From: Specibacter sp046714315 | GTDB lineage: Bacteria; Actinomycetota; Actinomycetes; Actinomycetales; Micrococcaceae | Assembly: GCA_046714315.1 (NCBI GenBank) | Contig: JBKKBD010000212.1 | Coordinates: 44,718-108,717 of the forward strand | DNA length: 64,000 nucleotides | Direction of reading: 5' to 3' | Shown: positions 34,921 through 43,214 of the stretch, piece by piece | Layout: every line of letters begins with the position of its first letter | Position numbering within the stretch: position 1 is the stretch's first letter | The notes under the pieces: model-generated | Databases searched by the model: none | The model's input: the letters and a program-made list of their open reading frames with translations, nothing else | What the model was told of the DNA's origin: nothing | Program-made: the position numbers and the translations under genes

Positions 34921-36413
34921 CTGCCATGACAGAAAAATCTACTACTGAGGAAATAACAGCCGTGGCCTATATTCCACCGACGCTCTCCGAACTTGGCCGT
35001 GTCCACTTCATCGGCATGGGCGGGGCCGGCATGTCAGCAATTGCCCGCATCATGCTGGGGCAGGGGTTGACCGTCAGCGGATCGGACGAGAAGAATTCGA
35101 CCGGACTGTCCGAGTTGGCTGAACTTGGTGCCACGGTGCACATTGGGCAGAGCGCGGAGAACGTTAGCGGTGTTGACACCGTTGTAGTCTCAACCGCCAT
35201 TAGGGAAAGCAACCCGGAGCTGGGGGCTGCCCGTGCCGCCGGCGTTCGCGTGTTGCACCGGTCGCAGGCACTGGCGGCCGCCATGGCCGAGGACACCGTT
35301 GTTGCTGTTGCGGGGACGCATGGCAAGACCACCACCACGTCCATGATTACCGTGATGCTCAAGGGTGCAGATGTCGATGCTTCCTTTGCCGTTGGCGGAA
35401 CTGTTCAGGGCCTTGGCGTCAATGCCGGACACGGTGATGCGGGCGTCTTCGTCGCTGAAGCTGATGAGTCGGATGCCTCCTTCCTGAACTACCGGCCGAA
35501 CATTGCCGTGGTCACCAACCTTGAGGCCGACCACCTTGACCACTATGGAACGGCCGAGGCCGTCTATTCCGCCTTTGAAAAGTTTGCTGCTCTGCTTCCG
35601 GCCGATGGCACGCTTGTGGCCTGCGCCGACGACGCCGGTTCGGCCGCCTTGGCTGCCAAGGTAGCAACTACCGGTACCCGCTGCCTCAGCTATGGTTTCT
35701 CGGAGGGCGCCGACATCCGATTGGTGCCCGCCACCCAGAACGGGCTGCACAGCACTGCCATCCTAGAGTTCCGCGAGGGGCTGCTGCCCAGTTTGCAGGA
35801 AACACCGCTCACTTTGCGCCTGCAGGTGCCCGGAAACCATAACCTCAGCAACGCTGCAGCGGCCGTAGCGGTTGCCTTGGCACTCGGGGTTGACATGGAC
35901 AAAGCACTGGCGGCCCTGGCCAACTTCAGTGGTGCAGCCAGAAGATTCGAGGCCAAGGGGGAGGGGCGCGGCGTCAGGGTCTATGACGATTACGCTCATC
36001 ACCCCACGGAAGTGACAGCCGCACTCAAGGCCGCTAGGACCGTTGCCGGAGAGCACAAGGTCCACGTCTTGTTCCAGCCGCACTTGTTCTCCCGAACCTT
36101 GGAATTTGCTTCCGAATTCGCGCAGGCCCTGGACCTTGCCGACACCGTGGCCGTGCTGGACATTTACCCCGCCCGTGAAGACCCCGTACCCGGGGTCACG
36201 AGCGAGCTCATCACACGCGAGTTGCGCCAGCCCGCCGGCTACGCACCCGACAGTACGGCGGCGGTGCAGAAGTTGGTAGATGGCGCCACTGCCGGCGATA
36301 TCATCTTGACCGTCGGTGCCGGTGACGTCACGGAATTTGGACCGGAACTCGTTGCCGCGCTGAACAAGAACAGTGTTGACGAAGGCAGTGTCGACGAAGG
36401 TAGCGATGGCTGA
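34917..36413 (+). CDS. murC: UDP-N-acetylmuramate--L-alanine ligase
   Basis: MurC adds the first amino acid, L-alanine, to UDP-MurNAc. It shows VHFIGMGGAGMSAIARIM near residue 22, the ATP loop AGTHGKTTTTSM, EADESDASFLNY and the C-terminal YDDYAHHPTEVTAALKAAR. The start may be GTG 34917 or ATG 34926. murB is not found in this cluster, which is usual for actinobacteria. The end overlaps ftsQ by 8 bp. The last residues contain a short repeat (SVDEGSVDEGS) of no evident function. Confidence 0.97.
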   Translation: MTAMTEKSTTEEITAVAYIPPTLSELGRVHFIGMGGAGMSAIARIMLGQGLTVSGSDEKNSTGLSELAELGATVHIGQSAENVSGVDTVVVSTAIRESNPELGAARAAGVRVLHRSQALAAAMAEDTVVAVAGTHGKTTTTSMITVMLKGADVDASFAVGGTVQGLGVNAGHGDAGVFVAEADESDASFLNYRPNIAVVTNLEADHLDHYGTAEAVYSAFEKFAALLPADGTLVACADDAGSAALAAKVATTGTRCLSYGFSEGADIRLVPATQNGLHSTAILEFREGLLPSLQETPLTLRLQVPGNHNLSNAAAAVAVALALGVDMDKALAALANFSGAARRFEAKGEGRGVRVYDDYAHHPTEVTAALKAARTVAGEHKVHVLFQPHLFSRTLEFASEFAQALDLADTVAVLDIYPAREDPVPGVTSELITRELRQPAGYAPDSTAAVQKLVDGATAGDIILTVGAGDVTEFGPELVAALNKNSVDEGSVDEGSDG

Positions 36414-37518
36414 GCCGCGCAAGCCCCGAGTTATTAGGACGCGGCTGGGCCCGGTACCACCGACCGCTGAAGCCACGGACGAAACGGAAAACACGGCTGT
36501 CCGCCGCACGAGTTCCAAGGTATCCGTGGTCCCGCTGATGGAGGCTACTGGTGAAAAGCCTGCCGCCCGGAAGTTTTCCGTGCCACGGGCCGGGGCCTCG
36601 CGGCCCAAGGCCAAGCCGGCACGGGTCCAAAAAGACCAGCCGTCTCAAAAAACCGTGCCAGCTCAAAAAGCCGTGCCGGATCAAAAAGCAGCGCAGGTAC
36701 AAAAAGCCGTGCCGGATCAAAAAGGCGAGCCTATGAAGAAAGGCGAGCCGGGAAAGGCTGACACGGAGGGGGGCGCAAAGGTACTGGCCTTTCCTGTCCC
36801 TGAATACAAGCGCCGGCGACGCATCGTCATGTTTGCGGTGGGGGGCGTTGGAGTCGTCCTGGCGCTCATCATGGCCATGGCCATGTTTTCTCCCGTTTTG
36901 GGTGTCAAGACGGTGGTATTCGACGGCCAGAAGCTCGTTGGCGACGGGACCCTGCAACTAGCGGTGGCACCACTCGTGAACAAGCCCTTGCCACAGGTCA
37001 CGGACTCTGAGGTTCAGGAACTTCTTGACTCCGTGGTCCAGGTCAAGAGCTCCAGTATCGAGGCCAGGCCTCCGTCAACCCTGCTGGTGCACATTGTGGA
37101 ACGGGTTCCCGTGGCACTGCTTAAGAATGGCGAGAACTACCTGATGGTGGATCAGGACGGAGTCCAGCTCGGTTCCACCAAGGATCCGGCGAAGGCGTCG
37201 TTGCCGTTGATCGACGGCGGCACGGCAGCGATTGGCCAGGACACGTTCCAGGCCATGACGGCTGTCCTGGCAAATTTGCCACAGGGCATTCTCTCGCAGC
37301 TTGCCAATGCAACGGCGAAGTCCCCGGACGCAGTGGAGTTAGCCCTTGCCGACGGCAGAAGCGTGGTGTGGGGCAATGCCAGTGACATGGAACTGAAGGC
37401 TCAAGTTCTCGAGGCTTTGCTCAACGCACCGCCGCCTACGGCGGCTGCGGGAAAGCCCGATCCTGCCCCGGCCAAAGTCTTCGACGTCAGCGCTCCACGT
37501 CATCCGGTGACGCGGTGA
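36406..37518 (+). CDS. ftsQ: Cell division protein FtsQ (DivIB)
   Basis: A bitopic membrane protein that recruits and controls the FtsW-FtsI synthase. From ATG 36406 the ~140-residue cytoplasmic N-terminus is basic and includes seven xQKxxP hexapeptides (residues 74-115). One transmembrane helix (IVMFAVGGVGVVLALIMAMA) follows, then the POTRA domain (VFSPVLGVKTVVFDGQKLV) and the FtsQ domain with IVERVPVALL and LPLIDGG. The tandem hexapeptides make the cytoplasmic tail much longer than in E. coli FtsQ. ftsZ follows after a 319-bp gap with its own regulatory region. Confidence 0.93.
   Translation: MAEPRKPRVIRTRLGPVPPTAEATDETENTAVRRTSSKVSVVPLMEATGEKPAARKFSVPRAGASRPKAKPARVQKDQPSQKTVPAQKAVPDQKAAQVQKAVPDQKGEPMKKGEPGKADTEGGAKVLAFPVPEYKRRRRIVMFAVGGVGVVLALIMAMAMFSPVLGVKTVVFDGQKLVGDGTLQLAVAPLVNKPLPQVTDSEVQELLDSVVQVKSSSIEARPPSTLLVHIVERVPVALLKNGENYLMVDQDGVQLGSTKDPAKASLPLIDGGTAAIGQDTFQAMTAVLANLPQGILSQLANATAKSPDAVELALADGRSVVWGNASDMELKAQVLEALLNAPPPTAAAGKPDPAPAKVFDVSAPRHPVTR
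36625..36750 (+). repeat. Seven 18-bp tandem units inside ftsQ
   Basis: Seven consecutive 18-bp units encode xQKxxP-type hexapeptides with the core CAAAAA (AAGAAA in the last). Units 3-4 and 5-6 share a 25-bp exact repeat at 36664-36688 and 36700-36724, 36 bp apart. Being in frame, copy number could change by slippage without breaking the gene. Confidence 0.9.
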
Positions 37519-37837
37519 ACTGGAATCGGCAGGGACTAGGCCATGATGGAGTGGGATGCGGCACTAACCTCGGTAGCCGTGACGTCTTTTTTGGCGGATT
37601 ACGGCGACACGCGGCAGTGGTCATTGCATGCGGCGTGGATGCATCATAGCGTCACACATAAGAGTTAGTTGACATAACTATAACCTTCAAGTTGAGGGTT
37701 AAGCTAATAAAGTTTCAAGCAACACTTCAAGGTTGCCCCGGAGATCGACGCCGACACCTTGTTGTAGGGGCCGGAGCCTTTGGCGGCAGCAAAATTTTTT
37801 GATCTTCGAAGCAACATACGAACAAGGGACACCTAAC
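37519..37837. other. 319-bp ftsZ upstream region
   Basis: No gene is supported here. The region turns A/T-rich from about 37650 and contains a consensus TTGACA (37669-37674) and a 21-bp palindrome (37681-37701). It is the most promoter-like stretch in the dcw cluster, consistent with separate ftsZ transcription as known in other actinobacteria. Confidence 0.6.
37669..37701 (+). promoter_or_regulatory. TTGACA plus 21-bp palindrome upstream of ftsZ
   Basis: TTGACA at 37669-37674 is a consensus -35. Seven bases later, TAACCTTCAA-G-TTGAGGGTTA (37681-37701) has ten-base arms with one mismatch. No good -10 sits at 16-18 bp, so the palindrome may cover the promoter spacer as an operator; the true -10 is unresolved. 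Confidence 0.45.
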
Positions 37838-39007
37838 GTGGCAGCACCCCAGAATTACTTGGCAGTCATCAAAGTCGTCGGTATCGGCGGTGGCGGCGTA
37901 AATGCAGTGAACCGCATGATTGACGTGGGTTTGCGCGGCGTGGAATTTATCGCCATCAACACCGACGCACAAGCACTGTTGATGAGCGATGCCGACGTCA
38001 AGCTTGACGTCGGCCGCGAGCTGACACGCGGTCTCGGAGCAGGCGCCAACCCGGACGTTGGACGCCAGGCGGCGGAAGATCATCAGGAAGAGATCGAAGA
38101 AGTCCTGCGCGGAGCTGACATGGTCTTCGTTACGGCGGGCGAGGGTGGTGGCACCGGAACCGGTGGCGCACCCGTTGTTGCCCGTATCGCCCGGACCTTG
38201 GGTGCCTTGACCATTGGTGTTGTTACACGACCGTTCACTTTTGAAGGCCGTCGCCGCGCATCCAGCGCCGACGCAGGCATCGAAGCGCTCCGTGACGAGG
38301 TCGATACCCTTATCGTCATCCCGAACGACCGACTCCTGTCCATCAGTGACCGCAATGTCTCCGTCATGGATGCTTTCCGCTCCGCAGACCAGGTCCTGCT
38401 CTCGGGTGTCCAGGGCATCACCGACCTCATTACCACCCCGGGCTTGATCAACCTTGACTTCGCGGACGTCAAATCGGTCATGCAGGGCGCCGGCTCGGCT
38501 CTCATGGGTATTGGCTCGGCTCGCGGCGAAGACCGTGCGGTCAAGGCCGCCGAACTAGCTATCGCCTCACCGCTGCTTGAAGCCTCCATTGATGGCGCAC
38601 ACGGAGTTCTGCTGTCCGTGCAGGGTGGTTCGGACCTTGGGCTCTTCGAAATCAACGAGGCCGCCCGCCTCGTGCAGGAAGTAGCCCACCCCGAAGCCAA
38701 CATCATCTTTGGTGCTGTCATTGATGACGCGCTTGGCGATGAAGTCCGTGTCACCGTTATTGCTGCAGGCTTTGATGATCCTGAAAATCCGTCCGAAAAC
38801 CTGGAACCGGCAGTGGCCGTGGCCCCTCCGGTACCGGCGGCGGTTCCCGCCAGCGCCACTGTCACGAACCTCAACCAGTGGGGCCAGCACTCCGGTAGCA
38901 ACGTTCCGGCAGACGGTGGCTTTGACGTTGAGCTGCCCGCCATCGTTGAACCGGACCTGAGTGGTCACCGTTCCGATGATCTCGATGTCCCCGACTTCCT
39001 GAAGTAG
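37838..39007 (+). CDS. ftsZ: Cell division GTPase FtsZ
   Basis: The tubulin homologue that polymerises into the Z ring. The GTP-binding signature GGGTGTGG is at residues 103-110, with IKVVGIGGGGVNAVNRM at the N-terminus and NLDFADVKSVM in the T7 region. The C-terminal DDLDVPDFLK is the conserved tail that binds partners such as SepF. GTG 37838 with AAGGGAC upstream is chosen over an in-frame ATG at 37733, which would add an unconserved segment. Length 389 residues. FtsA is absent, and SepF, encoded downstream, should be the membrane tether. Confidence 0.98.
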   Translation: MAAPQNYLAVIKVVGIGGGGVNAVNRMIDVGLRGVEFIAINTDAQALLMSDADVKLDVGRELTRGLGAGANPDVGRQAAEDHQEEIEEVLRGADMVFVTAGEGGGTGTGGAPVVARIARTLGALTIGVVTRPFTFEGRRRASSADAGIEALRDEVDTLIVIPNDRLLSISDRNVSVMDAFRSADQVLLSGVQGITDLITTPGLINLDFADVKSVMQGAGSALMGIGSARGEDRAVKAAELAIASPLLEASIDGAHGVLLSVQGGSDLGLFEINEAARLVQEVAHPEANIIFGAVIDDALGDEVRVTVIAAGFDDPENPSENLEPAVAVAPPVPAAVPASATVTNLNQWGQHSGSNVPADGGFDVELPAIVEPDLSGHRSDDLDVPDFLK

Positions 39008-39098
39008 GCAAGTCGTCCTGGGGTAGACAGGGCGTCCTGAAGTATGTTCCTTAGTCACCGTTAGTTGCCGGTGGCGCCAGATTGGTCAGGTTGTTTGC

Positions 39099-39908
39099 AT
39101 GTGGTTTTCAGAACAGGTTCGTCCCGGAATATGGGTGGGCTTTACCGACACCACGGCAGGCAACCTGGCCTTTCATGTTGGTGACGCTGCCCAGGAAGTA
39201 GCCGGTCGCAGGGCTGATGTGGAAGCGCAGCTGGCCCGCCAGTCACTATCAGTGGCGGCACCTACGCCGCTACTCGCCTACATGAACCAGGTTCATGGTG
39301 CAGATGTGGCGGTGATTGCCGCAGGCGAAGCTGCCGCCACGGGGGCGTCCGCGCCCACGGTCGACGCCATGGTCATGCGTCCTGACGGCGAACCAACCGG
39401 GCTGGCCGTCATGGTGGCCGATTGCGTCCCCGTAGTCCTGGTAGGAGAGACCCCTTCCGGTAGCGCCGTTATTGGTGTAGCCCACGCCGGGCGGCCCGGC
39501 GTGGAGAAGGACGTCATCGGCGCTGTTGTCGCCCAGATGCGTCGGTTAGGGGCAGTCACCCTTGAGGCGTGGCTGGGACCGAGCGTGTGCGGCAAATGCT
39601 ATGAAGTTCCCGAAGCCATGCGGGCAGCAGTGGCAGCAGTCGCACCGGCATCCCACTCAACCACCACATGGGGGACGCCCGCGTTGGACCTTCCAGCGGC
39701 GGTCATTGAACAGCTAACCGCCAACGGCGCCACAGCGCACGCCTCAGGAGTTTGCACCCTCGAGGATTCGCGTTACTTCTCCCACCGCCGTTCCCAGCGC
39801 GACGGGGAAGTGGAAGGCCGCTTCATAGGCTTCGCCGCTGCCCTGTCTGGCACTGATTTGTCTGGCACTAACAAGGTGCAATCGAACGAAAGTAATCCCA
39901 CGCAATGA
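39099..39908 (+). CDS. pgeF: PgeF/YfiH family protein (multicopper-oxidase-like, purine nucleoside phosphorylase)
   Basis: A 269-residue member of the DUF152/LACC1 family. The conserved metal ligands lie in MNQVHGADV, VMVADCVPVVL and HAGRPG, with LGPSVCGKCYEVP further on. E. coli YfiH removes misplaced amino acids from peptidoglycan precursors, and related proteins show purine nucleoside phosphorylase activity. Position directly after ftsZ agrees with a wall-quality role (inference). ATG start without a clear ribosome site. Its stop overlaps yggS as ATGA. Confidence 0.9.
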   Translation: MWFSEQVRPGIWVGFTDTTAGNLAFHVGDAAQEVAGRRADVEAQLARQSLSVAAPTPLLAYMNQVHGADVAVIAAGEAAATGASAPTVDAMVMRPDGEPTGLAVMVADCVPVVLVGETPSGSAVIGVAHAGRPGVEKDVIGAVVAQMRRLGAVTLEAWLGPSVCGKCYEVPEAMRAAVAAVAPASHSTTTWGTPALDLPAAVIEQLTANGATAHASGVCTLEDSRYFSHRRSQRDGEVEGRFIGFAAALSGTDLSGTNKVQSNESNPTQ

Positions 39909-40648
39909 CTCTGCACGATGACCGTACCGCAGTTCTCGCCGATCGTCTCGCGGTGGTCCGTCACCGCATCGAGGTGGCCGCCGGCAGCAAGGCCGGGCCC
40001 ACCCTCATTGTGGTGACAAAATTTCATCCCGCTGCCGATGTCCTGCGTCTGCGTTCCTTGGGTATTGCCGACGTTGGCGAAAACCGTGACCAAGAGGCGG
40101 CAGCCAAGGCGCTTGAGGTGGCGGACCCGGAACTGCGATGGCACTTCATTGGCCAGCTGCAGACCAACAAGGCCAAGTCTGTTGCCGCCTACGCACAATC
40201 GGTCCATTCCATTGACAGGGCCTCGCTCGTAAGAGCATTGGGTAAGGCAATGGCGATCCAGCAGCAAAGCAACGGCCGGGCCAACCTTGAATGTTTCATT
40301 CAGCTCGACCTCAGCGAGGCGTACCCCGGACTGGCCGACGCCGAGGTTGCCAACCACAGCGGAAGGGGAGGGGTCGCGCCGTCGGACATTACTGCGTTGG
40401 CAGACCTGATTGCCGGCACAGCGGGGTTGGATCTGGCCGGGGTAATGGCCGTCGCCCCTCTAGGGGTAAAACCCGAACCAGCCTTTGCCCTACTGGCGGA
40501 GACATCCTCGGCGCTGATCGCCAACCACCCCCGTGCCACCGGAATCTCGGCTGGCATGAGTCACGACCTGGAAGCAGCCATGGCCGTGGGTGCGACACAC
40601 CTGCGTGTCGGTTCCGATATACTCGGCCCCCGTCCGCCTTTACTGTAG
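39905..40648 (+). CDS. YggS family PLP-binding protein
   Basis: A single-domain fold type III PLP protein that controls cellular PLP levels without a known catalytic reaction. The PLP lysine is K39 in LIVVTKFHPA, followed by GIADVGENRDQEA and the phosphate-binding GMSHDLEAAMAVGATHLRVG. An insert (NHSGRGGVAPSDI) lengthens it slightly over the E. coli protein. It is coupled to pgeF by ATGA. In actinobacteria it is a standard dcw passenger between pgeF and sepF. Confidence 0.95.
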   Translation: MTLHDDRTAVLADRLAVVRHRIEVAAGSKAGPTLIVVTKFHPAADVLRLRSLGIADVGENRDQEAAAKALEVADPELRWHFIGQLQTNKAKSVAAYAQSVHSIDRASLVRALGKAMAIQQQSNGRANLECFIQLDLSEAYPGLADAEVANHSGRGGVAPSDITALADLIAGTAGLDLAGVMAVAPLGVKPEPAFALLAETSSALIANHPRATGISAGMSHDLEAAMAVGATHLRVGSDILGPRPPLL

Positions 40649-40734
40649 CGTTTTGAGTGTTGGCAACAACGCTGAAGTACCGCACAAGCTACCGGTGACG
40701 TGATTTGTGCTTTGCAGACTAAAGAGGAGCAACC

Positions 40735-41271
40735 ATGGCTGGCGCTATGCGCAAGACAATGATCTTTCTTGGACTCGCCGACGGTGACGAGCACTATGAC
40801 GCTGAGCATGCTCCGTCATTCCAAAAAGACGAAGATTACGTCCAAACCATCGAGCGTGAAGCGCGTGAAACGGCCCCAACGCCTGCTCCCGTCGTGGAAT
40901 CCGCCGCGCCAAAGGCCGGCGATGACGAATACCGGGCTCCAGTGACCCCCATCAAGCGTGCCGCATCAACTCGGGAAGAGGCAGAAAGTTTGCGCCAGAT
41001 TACCACCGTCCACCCGCGGTCATACAATGACGCAAAAATCATTGGTGAAAGTTTCCGGGATGGTATTCCGGTCATCATGAACGTCACCGACATGGGTGAG
41101 GCCGACGCCAAGCGCTTGGTCGACTTCTCAGCCGGATTGGTGTTTGGCCTGCGCGGCTCCATCGAGCGCGTAACAAACAAGGTGTTCCTGCTCTCTCCGT
41201 CATACATCGAAGTCCTCGGTGACGACAAGAAGATATCAGACACGCAGGCAACTTTCTTCAACCAGAGCTAG
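40735..41271 (+). CDS. sepF: Cell division protein SepF
   Basis: SepF anchors FtsZ to the membrane and is the actinobacterial substitute for FtsA. The short amphipathic N-terminus (MAGAMRKTMIFLGLA) is the expected membrane-binding helix. A disordered acidic/proline linker leads to the C-terminal core HPRSYNDAKIIGESFRDGIP and DFSAGLVFGLRGSIERV, which binds the FtsZ tail. AAAGAGGAG is a strong ribosome site. Length 178 residues. A terminator-like hairpin follows it. Confidence 0.96.
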   Translation: MAGAMRKTMIFLGLADGDEHYDAEHAPSFQKDEDYVQTIEREARETAPTPAPVVESAAPKAGDDEYRAPVTPIKRAASTREEAESLRQITTVHPRSYNDAKIIGESFRDGIPVIMNVTDMGEADAKRLVDFSAGLVFGLRGSIERVTNKVFLLSPSYIEVLGDDKKISDTQATFFNQS

Positions 41272-41327
41272 CCGTGCGGGCCGGTTCGGTCCGCACCAAG
41301 TTCTTGCGCCAGCGATGTTTCTCCTTT

Positions 41328-41353
41328 GCCCGGACACGGTGTGTCCGGGCTTT
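41328..41353 (+). terminator. Terminator-like hairpin between sepF and yggT
   Basis: Perfect 10-bp arms GCCCGGACAC (41328-41337) and GTGTCCGGGC (41341-41350) with a 3-nt loop, followed by TTTGG. It is GC-rich with a short T run, so it may only attenuate. Confidence 0.6.
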
Positions 41354-41403
41354 GGTCTATTCTGGACACAGCATTTCGTTTGAATTTCGGCCACCTAGGG
41401 ATT

Positions 41404-41706
41404 GTGTGCACTCGCGTGACAATTGTCTTTGCTCTTCTCTACCTGTTGTTACTCCTGTACTTCCTCACACTTCTGCTGCGCATGGTGTTTGACTGGGTAC
41501 AGGTCTTCGCTCGCGACTGGCGTCCCAAGGGCGCAGCCTTGATTGGCGCATCAGTTGTTTACCGACTCACCGACCCGCCGCTGCGTAAGTTGCGAGCCAT
41601 GATTCCACCACTGCGGATTGGGTCCATGGCACTTGATATTGGCTTCATTTTGTTGCTCGTCACCGTGGGTATTGGGATGAGTGTCACAAAAAGTTTTGTG
41701 AATTAG
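41404..41706 (+). CDS. YggT family membrane protein
   Basis: A ~100-residue integral membrane protein of the YggT family: an N-terminal hydrophobic helix (VFALLYLLLLLYFLTLLLRM), the conserved FDWVQVFARDW, then TDPPLRKLRAMIPPLRIG and a second hydrophobic end. The family is always near sepF and divIVA in Gram-positives; its role in envelope or division is not settled. GTG 41404 or 41416 is the likely start. The frame stays open back to 41326, but that would run through the hairpin at 41328-41350. Confidence 0.88.
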   Translation: MCTRVTIVFALLYLLLLLYFLTLLLRMVFDWVQVFARDWRPKGAALIGASVVYRLTDPPLRKLRAMIPPLRIGSMALDIGFILLLVTVGIGMSVTKSFVN

Positions 41707-41850
41707 AGCCGCGTCGTTAGTTTTCATCGAGGAAAAGTTATATTGTAAAAAGCGATAGACCCCAGTGCAGGTCGTTAGATTTGTATTCGGTACCGTAGTC
41801 TGGACGGCTTCGGTCAGTACCAGATTCACTAAAACCAATGAGGTGACTAA

Positions 41851-42534
41851 ATGGCGCTTACGCCAGAAGACGTTGTCAACAAGCGGTTCCAGCCGACGAA
41901 GTTCCGCGAAGGCTACGACCAGGACGAAGTTGACGATTTTCTTGACGAAATCGTCGTAGAGCTTCGCCGCTTGCACCAAGAAAACGATGACCTGCGCAAG
42001 CAGCTCGCCGATGGTGGATCCGACTCCGCAGCCGCTCCTGTCGCAGCAGCCCCGCTGTTGACGAAGGAGCCGGAAGTTGTCAAGGAGCCGGTCAAGCCCG
42101 AGCCCGTCGTTGAGCCCGAGCCGGTTGTTGAGCCCGAGCCTGTTGTTGAGGAAGCGCCCGTTGTTGCGGCTGCTCCCGCAGCGGCAGCGGTTTCCGCTAC
42201 CTCGGCAGAGTCCGCAACCGGCGTTATCGCCTTGGCTCAGCGCCTGCACGACGAATACGTCAACGCAGGTGTGGAGCAGCGCGACAAGATCATCGCCGAA
42301 GCACAGATCGAGGCCAGCACACTGGTCAACGATGCACAGGAGAAGAGCCGCAAGACGCTCGGTGCCCTGGAGCAGCAGCGTTCAGTGCTCGAACGCAAGG
42401 TCGAGCAGTTGCGCGGCTTCGAGCGCGACTACCGTTCACGCTTGAAGACCTACATTGAAGGTCAGCTGCGTGACTTGGATGCACGCGGTTCGGTGGCAGC
42501 ACCGGATTTCACCGAGGGTAACTCGGAATCCTAA
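41851..42534 (+). CDS. divIVA: DivIVA/Wag31 polar growth organiser
   Basis: DivIVA binds curved membrane at the poles and septum and directs wall synthesis there. The N-terminal membrane-binding domain reads MALTPEDVVNKRFQPTKFREGYDQDEVDDFLDEI... in segments typical of Wag31, with coiled coil following. A linker of Ala/Glu/Pro/Val contains three PEPVVE hexapeptides (~residues 83-101). The C-terminal coiled coil (QRDKIIAEAQIEASTLVNDA) ends near residue 210. GAGGTGAC is the ribosome site. In mycobacteria Wag31 is a target of PASTA kinases, one of which is encoded at 14 kb here. Confidence 0.96.
   Translation: MALTPEDVVNKRFQPTKFREGYDQDEVDDFLDEIVVELRRLHQENDDLRKQLADGGSDSAAAPVAAAPLLTKEPEVVKEPVKPEPVVEPEPVVEPEPVVEEAPVVAAAPAAAAVSATSAESATGVIALAQRLHDEYVNAGVEQRDKIIAEAQIEASTLVNDAQEKSRKTLGALEQQRSVLERKVEQLRGFERDYRSRLKTYIEGQLRDLDARGSVAAPDFTEGNSES
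42100..42153 (+). repeat. Three 18-bp tandem units inside divIVA
   Basis: Units at 42100-42117, 42118-42135 and 42136-42153 differ at a few third positions and encode EPVVEP/EPVVEE in the disordered linker. Confidence 0.8.
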
Positions 42535-42544
42535 GCCAAGAACT

Positions 42545-42586
42545 AAAAGCCGGTGGTGCAAGGAAACTTGTTCCACCGGCTTTTTT
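42545..42586 (+). terminator. Intrinsic terminator after divIVA
   Basis: AAAAGCCGGTGG (42545-42556) pairs with CCACCGGCTTTT, ending in a T6 run; an inner CAAG-GAAA-CTTG helix lies in the loop. It closes the dcw transcription unit. Confidence 0.85.
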
Positions 42587-42629
42587 AATTGACCAATTAC
42601 TTTTTTGCCAAAGAACAAATGAAAGCAAC

Positions 42630-43214
42630 ATGAGCGAGAACTCTTTGCAGGGCCCGGCAGCACCGTCCAAGCTCCGCCGTCGAACATTTTGGTGGCTGTG
42701 GCTAGGCTTTGCGGTGTTTGCCTATACGTGCGATCAATTGACCAAATGGTGGGTTACTTCCACCATGGTTGAAGGTCAAACCACGGCTGTGATTCCGGGT
42801 GTCCTGCAGTGGTACTTCATTCGCAATTCCGGCGCGGCATTCTCCATTGGTGAAAACTTCACCTGGTTCTTTACTTTGGTCATGGCGGCAGTAGCCGTTG
42901 CGATCATCGTCATGTCCCGGCGGATCGGCTCTGCCTGGTGGGGGATTGGCCTTGGTCTGGTTCTGGGAGGCGCTCTGGGTAACCTGACGGACAGGCTGTT
43001 TCGTCCGCCGTCGTTCGCCATGGGTCACGTCGTTGACTTCATTTCCTTCCCGAATTTTGCCATCTTCAACATGGCCGATATGGCCGTGGTTGGCGGGGTC
43101 ATCACCATCTGCGTGTTGACTCTCCTTGGCCTCCCGATGAGTGGGGTCAAGCCGGAGGAAGTTGCACCAGAAAAGAAGGCCGAAATCGTGGGCGAGGAAA
43201 CCGAAAATGACTGA
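42630..43214 (+). CDS. lspA: Lipoprotein signal peptidase (signal peptidase II)
   Basis: This aspartic protease in the membrane cleaves signal peptides of lipidated prolipoproteins. Four transmembrane helices are visible, the conserved YFIRNSGAAFSIG block follows helix 1, and the catalytic aspartates are D121 (GNLTDRLFR) and D150 (FNMADMAV). The C-terminal ~25 residues are charged and cytoplasmic. It overlaps the pseudouridine synthase gene by 8 bp, a pairing conserved in many bacteria. Confidence 0.97.
   Translation: MSENSLQGPAAPSKLRRRTFWWLWLGFAVFAYTCDQLTKWWVTSTMVEGQTTAVIPGVLQWYFIRNSGAAFSIGENFTWFFTLVMAAVAVAIIVMSRRIGSAWWGIGLGLVLGGALGNLTDRLFRPPSFAMGHVVDFISFPNFAIFNMADMAVVGGVITICVLTLLGLPMSGVKPEEVAPEKKAEIVGEETEND

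Noticed and set aside
36373..36405. Longer ftsQ start at 36373
   Set aside because: It would overlap murC by 41 bp; ATG 36406 gives the tight overlap seen throughout the operon.
37681..37701. SoxR/MerR-type operator reading of the ftsZ palindrome
   Set aside because: It shares TCAA/TTGA with the SoxR box, but the centre and arm sequence differ and there is no -35/-10 pair with the 19-bp spacer that MerR proteins need.
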